From NCBI GenBank assembly GCA_947462335.1, contig OX381710.1, forward strand, positions 61,264,842-61,328,841: a stretch of 64,000 nucleotides of DNA, written 5' to 3'. The translations under genes and the position numbers were made by a program. Every line of letters starts with the position of its first letter. The first letter of the stretch is position 1. The stretch is from Harmothoe impar (Eukaryota; Annelida; Polychaeta; Phyllodocida; Polynoidae). Below are positions 34,040 to 46,035 of the stretch, one piece after another. The notes beneath the pieces are model-generated. The model was not told the DNA's origin. It saw only the letters and a list, made by a program, of their open reading frames with translations, and did no database searches.

Positions 34040-34250
34040 ACAGCCAAATGACCTTGCACTTGGGATTTTGCTGGGTCTGGGCAACCCCTGCTGGTAGCCT
34101 GGAACCAGTGAACAGGAACCAGAATGTATGATGGTAGTTTTACCATCAGACTTTCTGGTTCCATTTCCTGTTCCTGTTCGCTGCGTCCAAGCTACCAGCA
34201 GGGGTTGCCCAGACCCAGTAAGTTCAAGGTCATTTGGCTGTTACCAGAGG
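34040..34250. repeat. foldback repeat, arms of about 85-95 bp
   Basis: CTCTGGTAACAGCCAAATGA and GGTCTGGGCAACCCCTGCTG on the left recur in reverse complement on the right (about 34160-34250). They flank a centre with GGTAGTTTTACC. The arms differ by small indels. Non-coding. Confidence 0.8.
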
Positions 34251-34856
34251 ATTCGGGAACAAGAGTAGGATGGTGGGCGCTGGTTGGGGGGGGGCGTGTA
34301 GCAAATAGTAGGGAGTGAAAAAAAAAATCCCCCGCCCCTCGAAAAAGAATCCCTCCCTTGATGGGCATTTGGGGATAACAGTGAGATTTATTAAAATCGA
34401 CAGGACTATGAGTATGAGACAGGACAGAGAGACTACATGTATTGCCACAAATCGTGGATGCAGCTGTACTCTGCTGCCCCCTGGTTTGGGGAATCATAAC
34501 TACTTACTAGATGTCAGTTCCAAGATGCTACACTAGGAGACGCCATTGCCGACGGTAAGTAACTGAGTAAGGCATCTGTAACTGTAGCATCCACACCCCA
34601 GCAGCAAGGCGGGAAACAATCTATCGCGAGATATTGACGCTAGATGTCTCCACCCGTGGGACTGAATTATATCTCTGTAAGGCTCAGCTCTCCATCACTC
34701 TCCAATATCCACCGGTGGATAATGGCCGCCACCCATAGTTAGTCAGCACCAAACCTCTGCTGGAGAGTGAAGGCTACATTGGAGACTTGAGGCGCGCAGA
34801 GACTACTCGGCCGCAGACTGGGCGGGAAACACGGACGCTGAAGCAGCAGTAGCGCC
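34251..34856. other. non-coding interval
   Basis: Unique sequence. A donor-like GGTAAGT at about 34554 has no exon support. Confidence 0.35.
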
Positions 34857-34948
34857 GCCCAGTGGGCACAGAACATTGAATCAACATTGAAAAGTGGTTG
34901 ACAATGTTGATTGACTCAACATTCAACTGAGTTTTGTGCCCACTGGGC
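34857..34948. mobile_element. 92-bp MITE, GCCCAGTGGGCAC ends
   Basis: Perfect 13-bp inverted ends GCCCAGTGGGCAC / GTGCCCACTGGGC. The interior pairs partly as well (TTGAATCAACATTG against CAATGTTGATTGA). Confidence 0.75.
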
Positions 34949-35020
34949 GCCTATAGACTTGACTAAGAACTATCATTGGCATCGAGATTTGGAGCCGCCA
35001 TCTTGCCGCATGTGCGACCG

Positions 35021-35410
35021 CATGGACGCCCGGGGGGGGGCCACTCCCTATCTTTTCTATATCACCCTAAATTTGGTACCCTTATCAAGGAGCAATATTT
35101 TTTAAAAGCATACCCTTTTCAAGGTAAACTTACCAGAAAAACTGACCCTAATCACGAATGACACTGAAAAATATACCCTAATCACAGGGTGACCCTGAGA
35201 AAATAGGGTGACCAAGAAATATTGTAGAAAAATAAAGTAAAAAAGACCTTATAAAAAGACATGAAGGTCTGAAAATGTACCCCTTTCTCCCCAAATTTGC
35301 TTAAAAAGCACCCCTTATCAAGGACCCTCGCGGGTCCGTCCCTTTCCCTTGGAATCATGTTCACACGTAGTCAGTAATGCTGAGGGAGTGGCCCCCCCCG
35401 GGCATGGACG
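35021..35410. mobile_element. hAT-type MITE with perfect 8-bp TSD
   Basis: CATGGACG lies on both sides (35021-35028 and 35403-35410) of a 374-bp element with ends CCCGGGGGG-CCACTCCCT and AGGGAGTGG-CCCCCCGGG. Interior units (ACCCTAATCAC, CACCCCTTATCAAGG) are repetitive. The flanks 34993-35020 and 35411-35475 resemble an uninterrupted sequence at about 51095-51200. Confidence 0.88.
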
Positions 35411-36753
35411 GTACTAGTAATCATGTCATTCTGAACCAAATAAATGCATCTCAATCAAACAACAGATGTGTAGGGACACTAATATTATATAGTCGAACAC
35501 CTACTGCGTAGTTCGCAGGGCCGGAGCCAGGGGGCATCCCGATCGGAGGCAAACAGTATAAAAGCTGCCCTCACCCCCTTGCTCTAGCAGACCTTTTCAG
35601 GTCTCCGATCGTAACTGACTACATGAAAGTATACCCTTGTTATTGAAAGACTCGAATGAGACGAATCATTGATCGTTAGCTTGTTTGTACAGGTTGAAGT
35701 CCTAATAAACTTCCTTCTTTGCATCTCAACAAGAAAACTGCGGTTCGCGTCCTTATTTATCGAATTACATAAAGACGAAAACTCTACAGATGTTACAGTA
35801 ACGTACAATACATACCTGGTTGAGAACAGAGAATCCAGCATAGGTCAGCAGCTAGGGGAGTAGAACCGTAGGACCCTCCCTGGTTAGGCCAAGGGAAGGT
35901 AGAACAAGGGAGGGGATTCATACGGCACACTCCCTGGTGTGAAAAGTGGGCAGCTGGGCTAAAATACCGAACTAGTATATAGGTGTACCCATTATGTACC
36001 CATTGAAGGTATATTTGGGGCCGTCCATAAAGTATGTCACGCTTTTTTTGGCCATTTTGAACACCCCCCCACCCCCATGTCACACTTTTTCCAACACCCC
36101 CTAGAAATGTATGTCACAAATCTGTTGACACCCCCCCCCCCCTTTGCATATAATTAGGTACCGTATCAGTCTAGTCCCATAATTTGATAAGGGAACATAC
36201 ATGCATTATCTTAACCCAGTAATTGTTTATTAGGCTTATTACAATTAGATTGCTATTAAAATGTGTTAAGGTATGACACCCCTCTCTGAAATACCTTTAG
36301 ACCCAATGTTAATGGATTTTATTGAAAAGACCCCTTTTAATTCCAATTGTTCAAAGTGGCAGTATCATGTTCACACCAATAGTTATGGCACTCTAGATCT
36401 CTGCAACTGAGGTATCCTCGACCCATAGATTCTTGACAGTGTTTACATGAATAACAGGTGTGCTACTGCTATCCTGTTACTCCTCTTGTGCTGGCAAATC
36501 TGTGGCAGGGGTGGTCCAGGAATTTGAGAAAGTGTGGGCTTGATATAGGCAATGTACTGATGGTATTGGACCCATTTACATAAAAATTCTATAGCAAAAA
36601 GGGGTGGGATGCCCCCCTCATGTCCACCACCTGGATCCATCCTTGTGTGGTATTGAAATACTTTCTCTTTCCATCAGATCTTCATGGTCCATGTTCTGGA
36701 TAGCATACATGAGTTCACATTATTGCTTAGTGGCAATACATACTGGAATGATA
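35411..36753. other. non-coding interval
   Basis: Contains GGGGCCGTCCATAAAGTATG at 36017-36036, a sequence typical of one end of a common invertebrate repeat, followed by CCCC-rich ATGTCACA units to about 36140. No gene is recognised. Confidence 0.4.
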
Positions 36754-36918
36754 CAGGGGTGTGGCAAGCAGTTTCAAAGTAGGGGGCCCTGAGGGGTATA
36801 TTGACCCTTTTTGACCCCTTTTCTCTTGACCTTTTTGGACTGCACTTTTTTGGGGTTGGTCAAAAGCGTGGGGGGGGGGGGCATGTCCCTCCCGTCCCCC
36901 TCGGTTACCACGCCCCTG
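36754..36918. mobile_element. short MITE, CAGGGGYGTGG ends
   Basis: CAGGGGTGTGGCAA on the left matches the inverse of TTACCACGCCCCTG on the right. The 165-bp interior is poly-G rich and non-coding. Confidence 0.65.
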
Positions 36919-37854
36919 TGATATGTACTAGGATCAGACTAGGTCATGCTGGAAGAACCTTGTTTTGATTTCTCTCCTTTCTTCTTCCTTTGGCCACATG
37001 TCTTCAGATGTCAATTGACTGACCTAATTGAAGTTAGATACAATTCACATACCTTGCAGATTCATTTGGATGCCTTATTCTGTAGACTAGGACATGCAAA
37101 GTCATGGGGCAGACCCTTTGGGTAATTGTCTGCAGATCTTCGAACGATGTTGTTGCTGGGTGCTAGGCTAACAAATACTGAGTGGTAGTTCCCTAACCCA
37201 TCTACTTTCACTAAAAGGCCATCTTTGGCTGTGTGGACCACAGCCTTTGGTACTGGTAAGAAGCTGTCCTTGATCAACATCATATAAGAGCTCCTTGGAT
37301 TTCAGCAACGTTTTTTGTCTGGACACTTTACAATCTGCTGGATATGGCTTTCCCTCACACACATGTGTTGCTCTCAATTTCTCAGACTTTGTAGCTACTT
37401 ATTTCTTCTTTATACTTTGCGTACACTTGGTCTTTATCTATCATGGTTTGTGACAAAACTTTGGCCAAACCTCTCCAGTGTGTGCAAATTTTTTCTTTTC
37501 CGGCTCTTGATCCATGGTCCGTCCTTGAGAAGTTATTCCCTGTTCGCCCATGTTAAATGCACTCTAGCTTGGGGCATTAGTGACTTTCAAATGGGCAACC
37601 AAGTTTGCATTGATAAACTGATCTATCACAGTTATAATTTTCTCATACCTGGGATCTTCACTTGTGTGAATTTGGAAGGTGCTAGGACTTGTAGATCTAC
37701 TACAATCACAAATATGTATTTATCCTGCAGATGTCACTAATTTATAGAGCATTTATACTGTTTACAAAATTCTAAAAATGTGCCTGATGTCCCTGGAGAA
37801 ATCTACCCCATCCACATGATATGACTCAACCATATGGGTATGTGGGGGGGTGAT
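36919..37854. other. non-coding interval
   Basis: Minus-strand frames at 37062-37377 look faintly protein-like but are interrupted and show no motif, so an eroded element is possible. No gene is called. Confidence 0.35.
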
Positions 37855-38135
37855 GTTCCCAGGGTTAGAAGTCCTAGAGAGTAGAGGGGTTAGATGTCCC
37901 AGGAGGTAGATGTCCAGGGGGTAGATGTCTGGGGGTAGGTTCCAAGGCAGGGGATGTCCTAAGAGGTAGAAGTCCTAGGGGGTAAAATTCCAAGGGGTAG
38001 ATGTCCATAGGGGTAAAAGTCCTAGGGGGTAGATGTCCTAGGTAGTGGTAGTTGGCTTGGGGTAGATGTTCTAGGGGGTAGATACTAGTAGTAGACCCTA
38101 GGGTAGATGTCTTGGGGGTAGATGCCAGGGGGGTA
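37855..38135. repeat. degenerate minisatellite, about 15-18 bp unit
   Basis: Imperfect array of GGGGTAGATGTCCTAG and GGGGTAAAAGTCC variants, more than twelve copies with indels. Confidence 0.85.
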
Positions 38136-38350
38136 CTTGTCCTGACTTATTGTCCTGCCGTTTCATGATAAACTATATCTATTAGCCAGTGTGACTACTT
38201 TAGAGCATGAAAGCATTAAACTCATGGTCACTTGACTATATATCCCAAATCAGCTCCTTTAATGCGTGACTATAGGTTGACTATATGACTAACTTACTAT
38301 AGACATAAGTGAATAACTTGGTATAGCCGTTTTTTCTACGTTCATGTGAC

Positions 38351-38875
38351 TGTAGGGGTACGAATAATACGTGTATATATGGGTTCGTGGAGTCAACGCG
38401 GGAAGTGCCTCCTTCAGACACTAGGTGGCAACACCTATGCCATGTCCTTTCGATTATCCGGTAGCGGAGCCAGGCAGGGCACTCCAGACGGCGCTCCGGT
38501 GGAGTGCCACGTCGACACTGCTTGGTCCGTGCTCAAGATATATATAAGAGGCCGAGGTTGGCTACCTCAGGGAGTTCGTCCCAGGACGAGCTCAGACCCA
38601 CACCCTTCGATACCTTCGTTACCTTTTCAATCACGGGGCACCTACACCCCTCCCACTCTCTGGCTCCTGCACCAGCCATGCTGGCTCAGGACCAGATCAT
38701 CCAGCTTTGCTGACTTAGAGCTAAAGGTAGAACGCTGTACATTTCAAGTTGGTTATTTGATTGAACCGAACAAACCTTTGTGTTACTTTGAGGCTGTGAT
38801 CGTGACTGAATAAACCTGTTGCATTCAAACCGAATTTGGAACCTGTGTTCGTGTGATACTTCCACAACCCCTACA
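38351..38875 (+). repeat. 5' LTR
   Basis: TG...CA ended, with inner inverted octamers TGTAGGGG / CCCCTACA. A TATA-like TATATATAA is at 38539-38547 and AATAAA at 38809-38814, so promoter and polyadenylation signals are both recognisable. Confidence 0.95.
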
Positions 38876-38876
38876 T

Positions 38877-38894
38877 TGGTGCCGTGACCAGTTC
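38877..38894 (+). other. primer-binding site
   Basis: TGGTGCCGTGACCAGTTC begins one base after the LTR. It has the TGG start expected for pairing with a tRNA 3' CCA. I do not assign the tRNA. Confidence 0.75.
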
Positions 38895-38932
38895 GGGTGG
38901 AACACTGAATAGCACAGTTGGTTCATGGGAAC

Positions 38933-41032
38933 ATGGCTGAACAGGCAAAGGGTGGAGCGTCACTTCACCCTATTTTGAGTCTGGATCCGGAAGTAGTTGC
39001 GGCCCTTGAGAAACACTATGGGCCGAGTCGTTTGAGTTCCACATCAGAACCAAGGAGAGGCAATCCTGATTCTATTCGAAAAGATCTAGGTATGAACCTA
39101 GAAGATTCTTTGTTCGAGACTGGCGATTCGAAGAGGCACGTAGCTCCAATGCCGACACAGGGCATGAGCATGTTACATGCTGAACGACACCAAAGGCAAG
39201 AAGTGACACGTCGTCACTTCGCAGAAGAAAAGAGTCGATTCGAAGAAGCAAGGATTGCAGAGATGGACAGAATGAATGCAGAGTTCGAAGCTTTGAGTCA
39301 CCATTTGGCACAACTCCGTACGAGAAATGAAGAGTTGGATGGCGAAACAATGGAGAAACAGAGTCGCTTGGATACAAAGAAGGCAGAACTGGTTCATATG
39401 GAAGATCAGTTCTCCCATCAGCAGGATGTCCTACGACGGCGAACTGAGATCCTTGAGCGGCGTCAAGACAAAGCCGTACAAGAATCGGACAAACTCCATG
39501 AGACGATCAGGGAAGCAACCAAGGCGATGATGGAAGAAATGGACCATGTCAGCCAAGAACTACAAGAGTTACATTCGAAACGAGACAAAGAGGATGCTCG
39601 AAGCGGGTATTCCGGATTCGATCATGTCAGTGATGGCGTCTATGACTCATCATCTGGTGGGGGTGGCATTCCCTCATCCAGAGGAAGAACCAGACGGGTG
39701 ACCATTAACACAGGTGATTCGGATGGAAGGCCGTCAGTTCGTGGACAAACTGCAACGTCATACGATGATGACAATTCGAATCCTACCAGCCGGTCAAGCT
39801 CTCATGAGAGATCCAACCGTTTCGGTTCTAGTGATAGATCTACAAGGTCTGATCCGAATGAACGTTCGAGTACCTCCACTAGGAGGACAGGGAGATCTCC
39901 TACCAATGCAGGTAGACGAGTTTCCCGGCGTGAATCAATGTCCCCAGGGATGAAATTGATTTACGATTTGAATCCCTGCATTGCTGAGATGGGGGTCGAC
40001 TGTGTTAGCAGACAAGCTGACAATGCTGATATCGTAGATTGGAGCATTGAGCAGTCTCGCTTGTTGCACAGGGACAACCACAATGCTGCAAGACGCACGC
40101 TAAGCACTCCGATTCCTTTCACTGGCAGACAGCCATGGCAGGATTGGTTTGCAGACTTCATGGACGACATGAGGTATAAACCGGTGGTCTGAGCAGGAAT
40201 CGTTGGACGAGCTACTTCGGGCGCTCAGAAATGGGCCTGGCAAGTTAGCCGTTTCGAGATGGAGAACGATGCATGGTGCCGGATCATTTACCCAGTTGGT
40301 GGAGTGCGCCAGTTACCTGATCGGTAATGTGGGTAATGAAGATCCGCTTCGTTTGTTTCGAAAGAGGACTCAGAAGCCAAATGAGTCTCATCGTGTGTTT
40401 GGCCTAGAACTGCAAAGGGCTAGACCACGATGGCAATTGGATGACCCCCAATTTCTTGATGATGTGTTTTCGCAAATCATTGAGGGTTTGAGGGACTCTG
40501 ATGAACGAACAGCAGCCTGTGATAGTTGGATAGTTGGAAAGCTGGAACTTCTCTCACCGATTTGTTCATGGCCATAGAAGACTATGACAGGAAACGGCAT
40601 CTGCTATCTTCGAAAGTGTTTTCGAGAACTTCCAGTGTGGTACAAGATCCACCTGCCTCTGATACAGAGGAAGGTGATTCTGGAAGGGAGGAGGAGATTG
40701 GCGCAGTTTCTCAAAAGAACAGCGGCAAATCTTATTCCAATTCGAATTCGAAGCGCTATCCTAAGGCGGACAGGAAAACACCTCCTGCAACCTCTGGAAC
40801 CACAAGCGCACCTTCGACTACATCCTCAACTCCTAGTTCTATGGAGGAGCTTCTGTTACGGTTGACTGACCTGATGTCTGGAAATCAGCAACCTGCAGGG
40901 AGGAATTCGAAACCAAAGGTGGATAAAACCACCTGGAAGTGTTATAGGTGTCAGGCGCTGGGACACTTTGCAGCAGAATGTCCAGCTGAGAAGCCGGTAC
41001 CAAAACCTGAAGAAAAGATGACGGAAAACTAG
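38933..41032 (+). pseudogene. gag: Gypsy gag, frameshifted
   Basis: The first ATG is 38933. Residues about 85-210 are a long Glu/Arg/Gln-rich coiled coil. A Ser/Arg/Asp-rich region and a capsid-like part follow (from about 39940, continuing in another frame at 40203-40577). The frame shifts again to a segment ending in a CCHC knuckle, C-x2-C-x4-H-x4-C, at 40940-40981. There are at least two frame breaks, with a TGA at about 40190. The order is that of a Gypsy nucleocapsid precursor, but the long N-terminal coiled coil is unusual. TTCGAA is frequent throughout. Confidence 0.85.
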
Positions 41033-41042
41033 AGATGGCAAG

Positions 41043-42013
41043 GTGGTAACCCCTAAGGTGAATGTGTGCCAGCTTATCACCAACGGTGCAAGCGATGAAG
41101 TCCGAGGTACAGAAGAGATTGGAAGCTTGGAGGAGGGACCTGATCAGTTCCTTCCAGGTATGTCCAGTAAACCCAGTGAAGAAGACGTCCGGGAAGGGAG
41201 TACTGGGGGAGCGACAAGTTGGATACAGGAGCTGGAGATGGTCAGCAGTGCCCGATTGTCCCCGGATCACCCCTGCCTGAAACATTTGAAGCAGCAGGGG
41301 GTGGATCTTGGTGTCACCAAGGATTTCGAACGCTTCACTGTCAACCCATCACCACTGATGGTATTTGACTGTAGCAGTGAAGGGAAGATCTGCGGAGTTT
41401 TTGGTTGATACTGGAGCTAGTCTCTCCATGATCTCCAAACGATTCTATGATCTTGTAGCCGATGAGGCAGATAACCTCACAACGAGGGTAAAAGCTCATT
41501 CAGCCGACGGTAGCTGCATGCAGACGTTTGGTAAAGCTTTTTTTCGAAGTCAATATAGGTGGACAAGATTACCTCCTGTCACCTACTATTGCTGATCTGA
41601 GTGATGATGGCATCATTGGATTAGATTTCGCTGCATTGTACGGGGCAATGTTGGAACCTTGTAGGAGGATGTTGAAGATAGAACATCCGTACAAGATGGC
41701 CTTACAATGCGTATTGAGAAAGGTATCTTCTGTAGCCTCGGTGGTACAGACGGTTAAGATACCTCCAGGACAGACATGTGACCTGTTTTAGAGTGACAGT
41801 ATCTTCCAAGACCAAATGGCAGTAGTTGAACCCCATGTTGTGAGATTGGCGTCCATTGGACTCAAGAGTGCAGATACTTTCGTTGGCAGTGGCAGCAGGA
41901 ATTTGATTCCTATTTCGAATCCTGGAGGTGAAGTCCGATATCTGATGAAAGGTACTCCTGTGGGGCAGGTGATCATTGCACAGGCAAGCAATTTTCGTCT
42001 ACCTCCCCCCACA
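41043..42013 (+). pseudogene. pol: Gypsy aspartic protease, frameshifted
   Basis: The catalytic triad is in VDTGASLSM (GAT ACT GGA at 41407-41415). After a frame change near 41530 the second family motif GIIGLDF appears at about 41610. A stop at about 41789 and a further frame (41816-42013) cover the linker toward RT. The coding sequence is cut where the antisense insert begins. Confidence 0.88.
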
Positions 42014-42455
42014 TAAAGCATTCTGCAAACACTCTGCAGGGTTTAAGGGTTATTTTAGAACCATCCAAATCATATACACAGGAACAAAAGCCCGTAAAGC
42101 ATAGCTTACCTACACCAAAATCAATAGACCTCTCACCGCTAGACTCAGTGAGACTTACATGTAAACACTGATCAGGTGGCAGCGGCCAACCCTTGTCATA
42201 TATACTGTGTATATCTAGTTCAGTAGAGCAGGTCACATTAATCAAACTGCTACTAACATGTAAGTCAATTGGGTACAACACAGGGTTAATACCCGCCCCC
42301 TCACCTATGTACTTATCCTCCTCAGCCGCGGCCACAACGCCAGGCAATACCTGAGTATCATTAGTAATTATAGGATCAGTATAAACGATACAAGGTTCAG
42401 CTATATCAGGTTTGCTGGCGGTGCTGGAGGGTAAGACAGTAGATGAGTGGGGATC
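42014..42455 (-). pseudogene. start of pol-like frame of the DIRS fragment
   Basis: The same minus-strand frame as the gag continues after the second TAG for about 145 codons to the junction with Gypsy. It contains segments such as VVAAAEEDKYIGEGAG and DKGWPLPPDQCLHVSL, with no recognised motif. It is probably the N-terminus of the pol protein, truncated before RT. Confidence 0.4.
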
Positions 42456-43592
42456 CTATGCAGAGTACATACGCACGTTTGTGCAGGCATTACTTTTGTG
42501 GGTAGGGTCTCCACATTTTTGACAAATATGGCCGAACATGCAGTTCTTTGTATCACACCCCCCCCCCCCCCCATTGAACCTGTTACACGGCATAATTCTG
42601 CCATGCTCATCTATGCGGAGTCCTTGAGCATTTCTAGGGGCATAATACTGTTGACCCTGAACTTGACCTGGGTTTTGACCCTGATTTTGAGGGTAACCTC
42701 TACCCCGACCTCTGCCAGGGCCCGGGGGGTACCCCCGGCCCCTACTGGAGAAATCTTGGCTCCTATGCAACTCCTTCACCTATTTTAGACTGTCTGTGTC
42801 GAAATATTGTTTCGAGAGAAAATCATTCCCAAAACAGAAGGCGTTTATGTCCCCACCATGGATGCACTCCTCCCGTAGGTCGGCGTCATACTCAGCAAAC
42901 TGAGCCTTGTCATATAGACCTGTCGACGCCTTAAACGAGAGGTAGCCAAGGTGGCGCAAAAACTTCTTCATATCTTCTAGTGTATGAAAGTACCCCTCAT
43001 CTACCCCATCACAGGCCCAATTTAATGAGACATACATTAATTCTTCATACAATAAAGACCTTGGCTCACGGCCTCGTGTAAACCTCATCAAATCAAATTT
43101 CTTTTTCATGCGCAACAACCTATCTGGAGAACTATCTCTACCTTCTGTGCCAAGGTCGAATCTGGGTGTGCTTGTGAGAGGATCAGGAGTAGAGTCTCTT
43201 GACGGTGGAGGGGACCTGTGCCGGGGTGGTTCTTTTGTCTTCGTCTCCACCTTGGCACCAGTGACGCTGACGCGGGAACGCAGGCGACCACGAATCCGAT
43301 CCTCTGCCCGTTCTTGTTCGAGTTGATGAGCCTCCAGCTCCTCCAGGTATTCGATGTACTCTTGCTTGGTGCCAAACTTCTCCTCAGGAACCATATCCAG
43401 TAGGGAAGCGTTCACCTCCTCCACGGTGGCCGCGGCCGCCTCCTCCTTTGACATCTTAGAACCATCGATATCCTTTTTCTTACGAGTCTTCATGGGAATA
43501 TATCCCTCCAGCTTCTCTTCTTTACATTGCTTACCCCTTGGGGGTATGTGGTCTCGGCCACAGCGCCAGCACCAGAGTTGGTTGGTTGCCAT
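42456..43592 (-). CDS. gag: DIRS-like Gag with one in-frame TAG
   Basis: From ATG 43592, 378 codons run to a TAG at 42456, broken only by a TAG at 42780-42782. An N-terminal Cys pair (WCWRCGRD) comes first, then an acidic/coiled-coil middle (KQEYIEYLEELEAHQLEQER). A SPDRLLRMKKKFDLMRF segment and an ordered block follow. After the first TAG comes an RGRG/Gln-rich stretch and a Cys/His cluster (CNRFN, CDTKNCMFGHICQKCG, then THKSNAC), as in DIRS and Ngaro Gag proteins. The family call rests on this cluster. The internal TAG could be decay or readthrough; no frameshift accompanies it. Confidence 0.65.
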
Positions 43593-43871
43593 GATCCGGT
43601 TCAAAATATATAAAACCGATGGCCACAGTCCCACAGCGAGCCTGTACCTACAGAGCTCTGGAGGAAGCGTCCTCTCAGCTGCAAATTTTCAAATCGACTC
43701 TGGCTGGACACCGCGGCGGCGGAGCACTACCCAAACGCCACCTATAGGGCGGAAGCAGAACCAACCCTTCCTGCGCTGACCGGGTAACAACAACTACAGC
43801 GCGCGAGAGACTCCACTCCAGTATATACACATATAAACGCTGGCACTTTTATATAGTCAGTTAAGGACGAT

Positions 43872-46035
43872 CCCGAAAAGGTAAGATGTTGTGTGGGAAT
43901 GGGAAAAGCCGGAAGGACCTAAAGACATACGGTCCTTCCTCGGCTTCTGTAGCTACTGCAGGGACTTCCTCCCGGGGTACGCCAGAATAGCTCAGCCTGT
44001 GCAGGCTCTAGCTCACTGGACTCCGGGTAGAAGGAAGGAACCTTTCCCATGGGGTCCTGAACAAGATCTAGCATTCGAAGCCGTGAAGAGCCTATTTCGA
44101 ACCACACCAGTTTTGAGATATCCCACAGCAGAGGGTCATTTCATACTGGATACTGACACCAGTAACGATAGTATAGGTGCTGCCTTGTCCCAGATGCAAG
44201 ATGGGACAGAAGTAGCGCTGGCTTTCGCAAGTAATACCCTCAATAAGGCCCAGAGGAATTACTGTACTACTAAGCGCGAGTTGTTGGCGGTAGTAGTGTA
44301 TACAAAGAAGTTTAAACACTCCTATGGGGAGGTGATTTTACTTTACAGACAGATCATTCCTCCTTAAGGTGGTTGCTCAACTTTAGGAAGCAGAAGGAAT
44401 GATCGGTCGGTGGTTAACCCATTTGTCCGTATTCGGGTTGGAAAACAGCCAAATCCAACACCGGGCAGGGAGAAAGCATATCAATGCTGATGCCCTTTCG
44501 AGAAGACCCATACAGAAATGTTCTAGAATGGATTGTGATGACTGTGGGGCCCATAACGCTGTAGTAGCTGGAGTTTGAATGCCGTATGATGTGGGACATT
44601 CCAAAGCTATGGAATGGTCTACTGAGACTATCAGGCAATTCCAGAAGGGTGACGCTGTCATTTCAAGACTGATAGAACAGGTCTCCAGTGGTATCCAACC
44701 ACAGAGACCAACCATTTTGATTGAGAACCGAGAGGCAAGACAACTACTTGCTCAATGGTCGGAGCTAACCGTTGTCGACGGTATCTTATGTAAGTGGAAA
44801 ATAACACCTTACAAGACCAAACTTCGACAAATTGTGATACCCACTGCTATGCGAAGGGATATCATGTATTTCGTGCATGGACACCAGACCAGTGGTCATT
44901 TTGGAAAGAAACGCTCACTTGCGAGACTCTCCAGAAGGTACTACTGGCCCGGCATGAGTAAACATCTACTCCGGTGGATCTCAACTTGTCCAGACTGCTG
45001 TCTTGATAAACCAGGTGAAGGCCTGGGGAAATTACCACTAACTCAAGAACTGTGGGGATCAAAGATCATAAGGCCCATACATGTGCCCGAGCATCTGTAA
45101 AAGGCTGGATGCTCCATCTAGGCGTGCCCTTGATGTTGCACAGTGATCAAGAAAGAGAATTCGAATCTGAGTTATGGGCAGCAATGTGTCATAACCTTGC
45201 TATATGCAAAACAAGAACGAATCCGTACAGACCTCAGTCTGATGGACAAGTAGAACGGTTCAATAGAACCCTAATACAAGTCCTGAAGCCCCTGGTCAAC
45301 AGTTAGATGGATGATTGGGATGAACAATGCGAATTTGTGGTACATGCTTACAACAGTACGGTGCATGCATCCACGGGTTGGTCCCCCAATCTGTTGGTGT
45401 TCGGAGAGGATTTCATTATGCCTGCTGATTTGGTGTTTGGCGTAGCTGGGATAAACGCTGAAACACCTTGTCAGGTAATGTTCGTGGAAGCATTGAGGGA
45501 TCAATTTAAATCTGCATATGAGATGGTTCGATGTGAACTGAGTAAATCTGCATCTTGGCAAAAAGTGGGCTATGATGTTGATTTGAAACTCAGATCCTTT
45601 CGAGTAGGGGATGAATAAGTCAGGCTACATGATCCACTACAGCAGCTGAAACTATCACCCAACTGGGATGGTCCATTTACTGTTGTTAGGATTGTCTCTG
45701 AATCCACAGTAGTGATCAAATCATTGTTGGGGCGCCTGTGTAAATCCAATGTGGCTCGGCTACGTCGGTGGCATGGTGATGTTTCAGCACATTCGAAGTC
45801 CGGCGAGCATTCGAAATCAAATGACACTGAGCGGAGAGCAACCACCCCAGGACGGCGTGGTCCTGGTAGACCTAGTAAACTAGTGATACCTTTGAGTGAA
45901 GAGAAATCTTTGCCCCCAGGTGTTGGTAAATTAAAGAGGAGCCGTGGTAGGACTAAAATTTTTTTACCAGGACTACAAGTTCGAGCTTCTGGCAAGAAGG
46001 ATAAAAGATATGTAAAAAAAAGTCTCGGCAAATGA
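43872..46035 (+). pseudogene. pol: Gypsy RT thumb, RNase H and integrase, broken
   Basis: Starts in the RT connection (KPEGPKDIRSFLGFCSYCRDF). RNase H follows: FILDTDTSNDSIGAALSQ, NYCTTKRELLAVV, and after a frame change near 44365 HINADALSRRP. The integrase zinc finger HGHQTSGHFG...CPDCC lies at about 44877-45000. The catalytic core retains LHSDQEREFES (Asp) and PYRPQSDGQVERFN (Glu), but the segment with the first Asp is deleted near 45090. A TAG interrupts at about 45305. The C-terminal part has a GPF-type module (WDGPFTVV) and an AT-hook-like GRRGPGRPSK. It cannot make an active enzyme. Confidence 0.9.

Larger units (their letters stand above)
42014..43865 (-). mobile_element. antisense fragment of a DIRS/YR-type element
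   Basis: A minus-strand block with its own gag-like frame lies between the Gypsy protease linker and the end of the Gypsy RT thumb. Gypsy sequence resumes around 43866-43880. TTCGAA is absent here although common on both sides, which supports foreign origin. I see no terminal repeats or target duplication. The Gypsy RT fingers and palm are missing, so this is replacement or insertion plus deletion. Boundaries are good to about 10-20 bases. Confidence 0.75.

Noticed and set aside
34540..34570. Splice-donor-like GGTAAGT suggesting a host exon
   Set aside because: No coding frame, acceptor or conserved protein segment nearby.
37062..37740. Faintly protein-like minus-strand frames
   Set aside because: Interrupted, and I could not tie them to any family. 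Kept only as a possible relic.
42447..42788. Plus-strand frame opposite the DIRS-like gag tail
   Set aside because: Shadow of the minus-strand frame, which has the Cys/His cluster.
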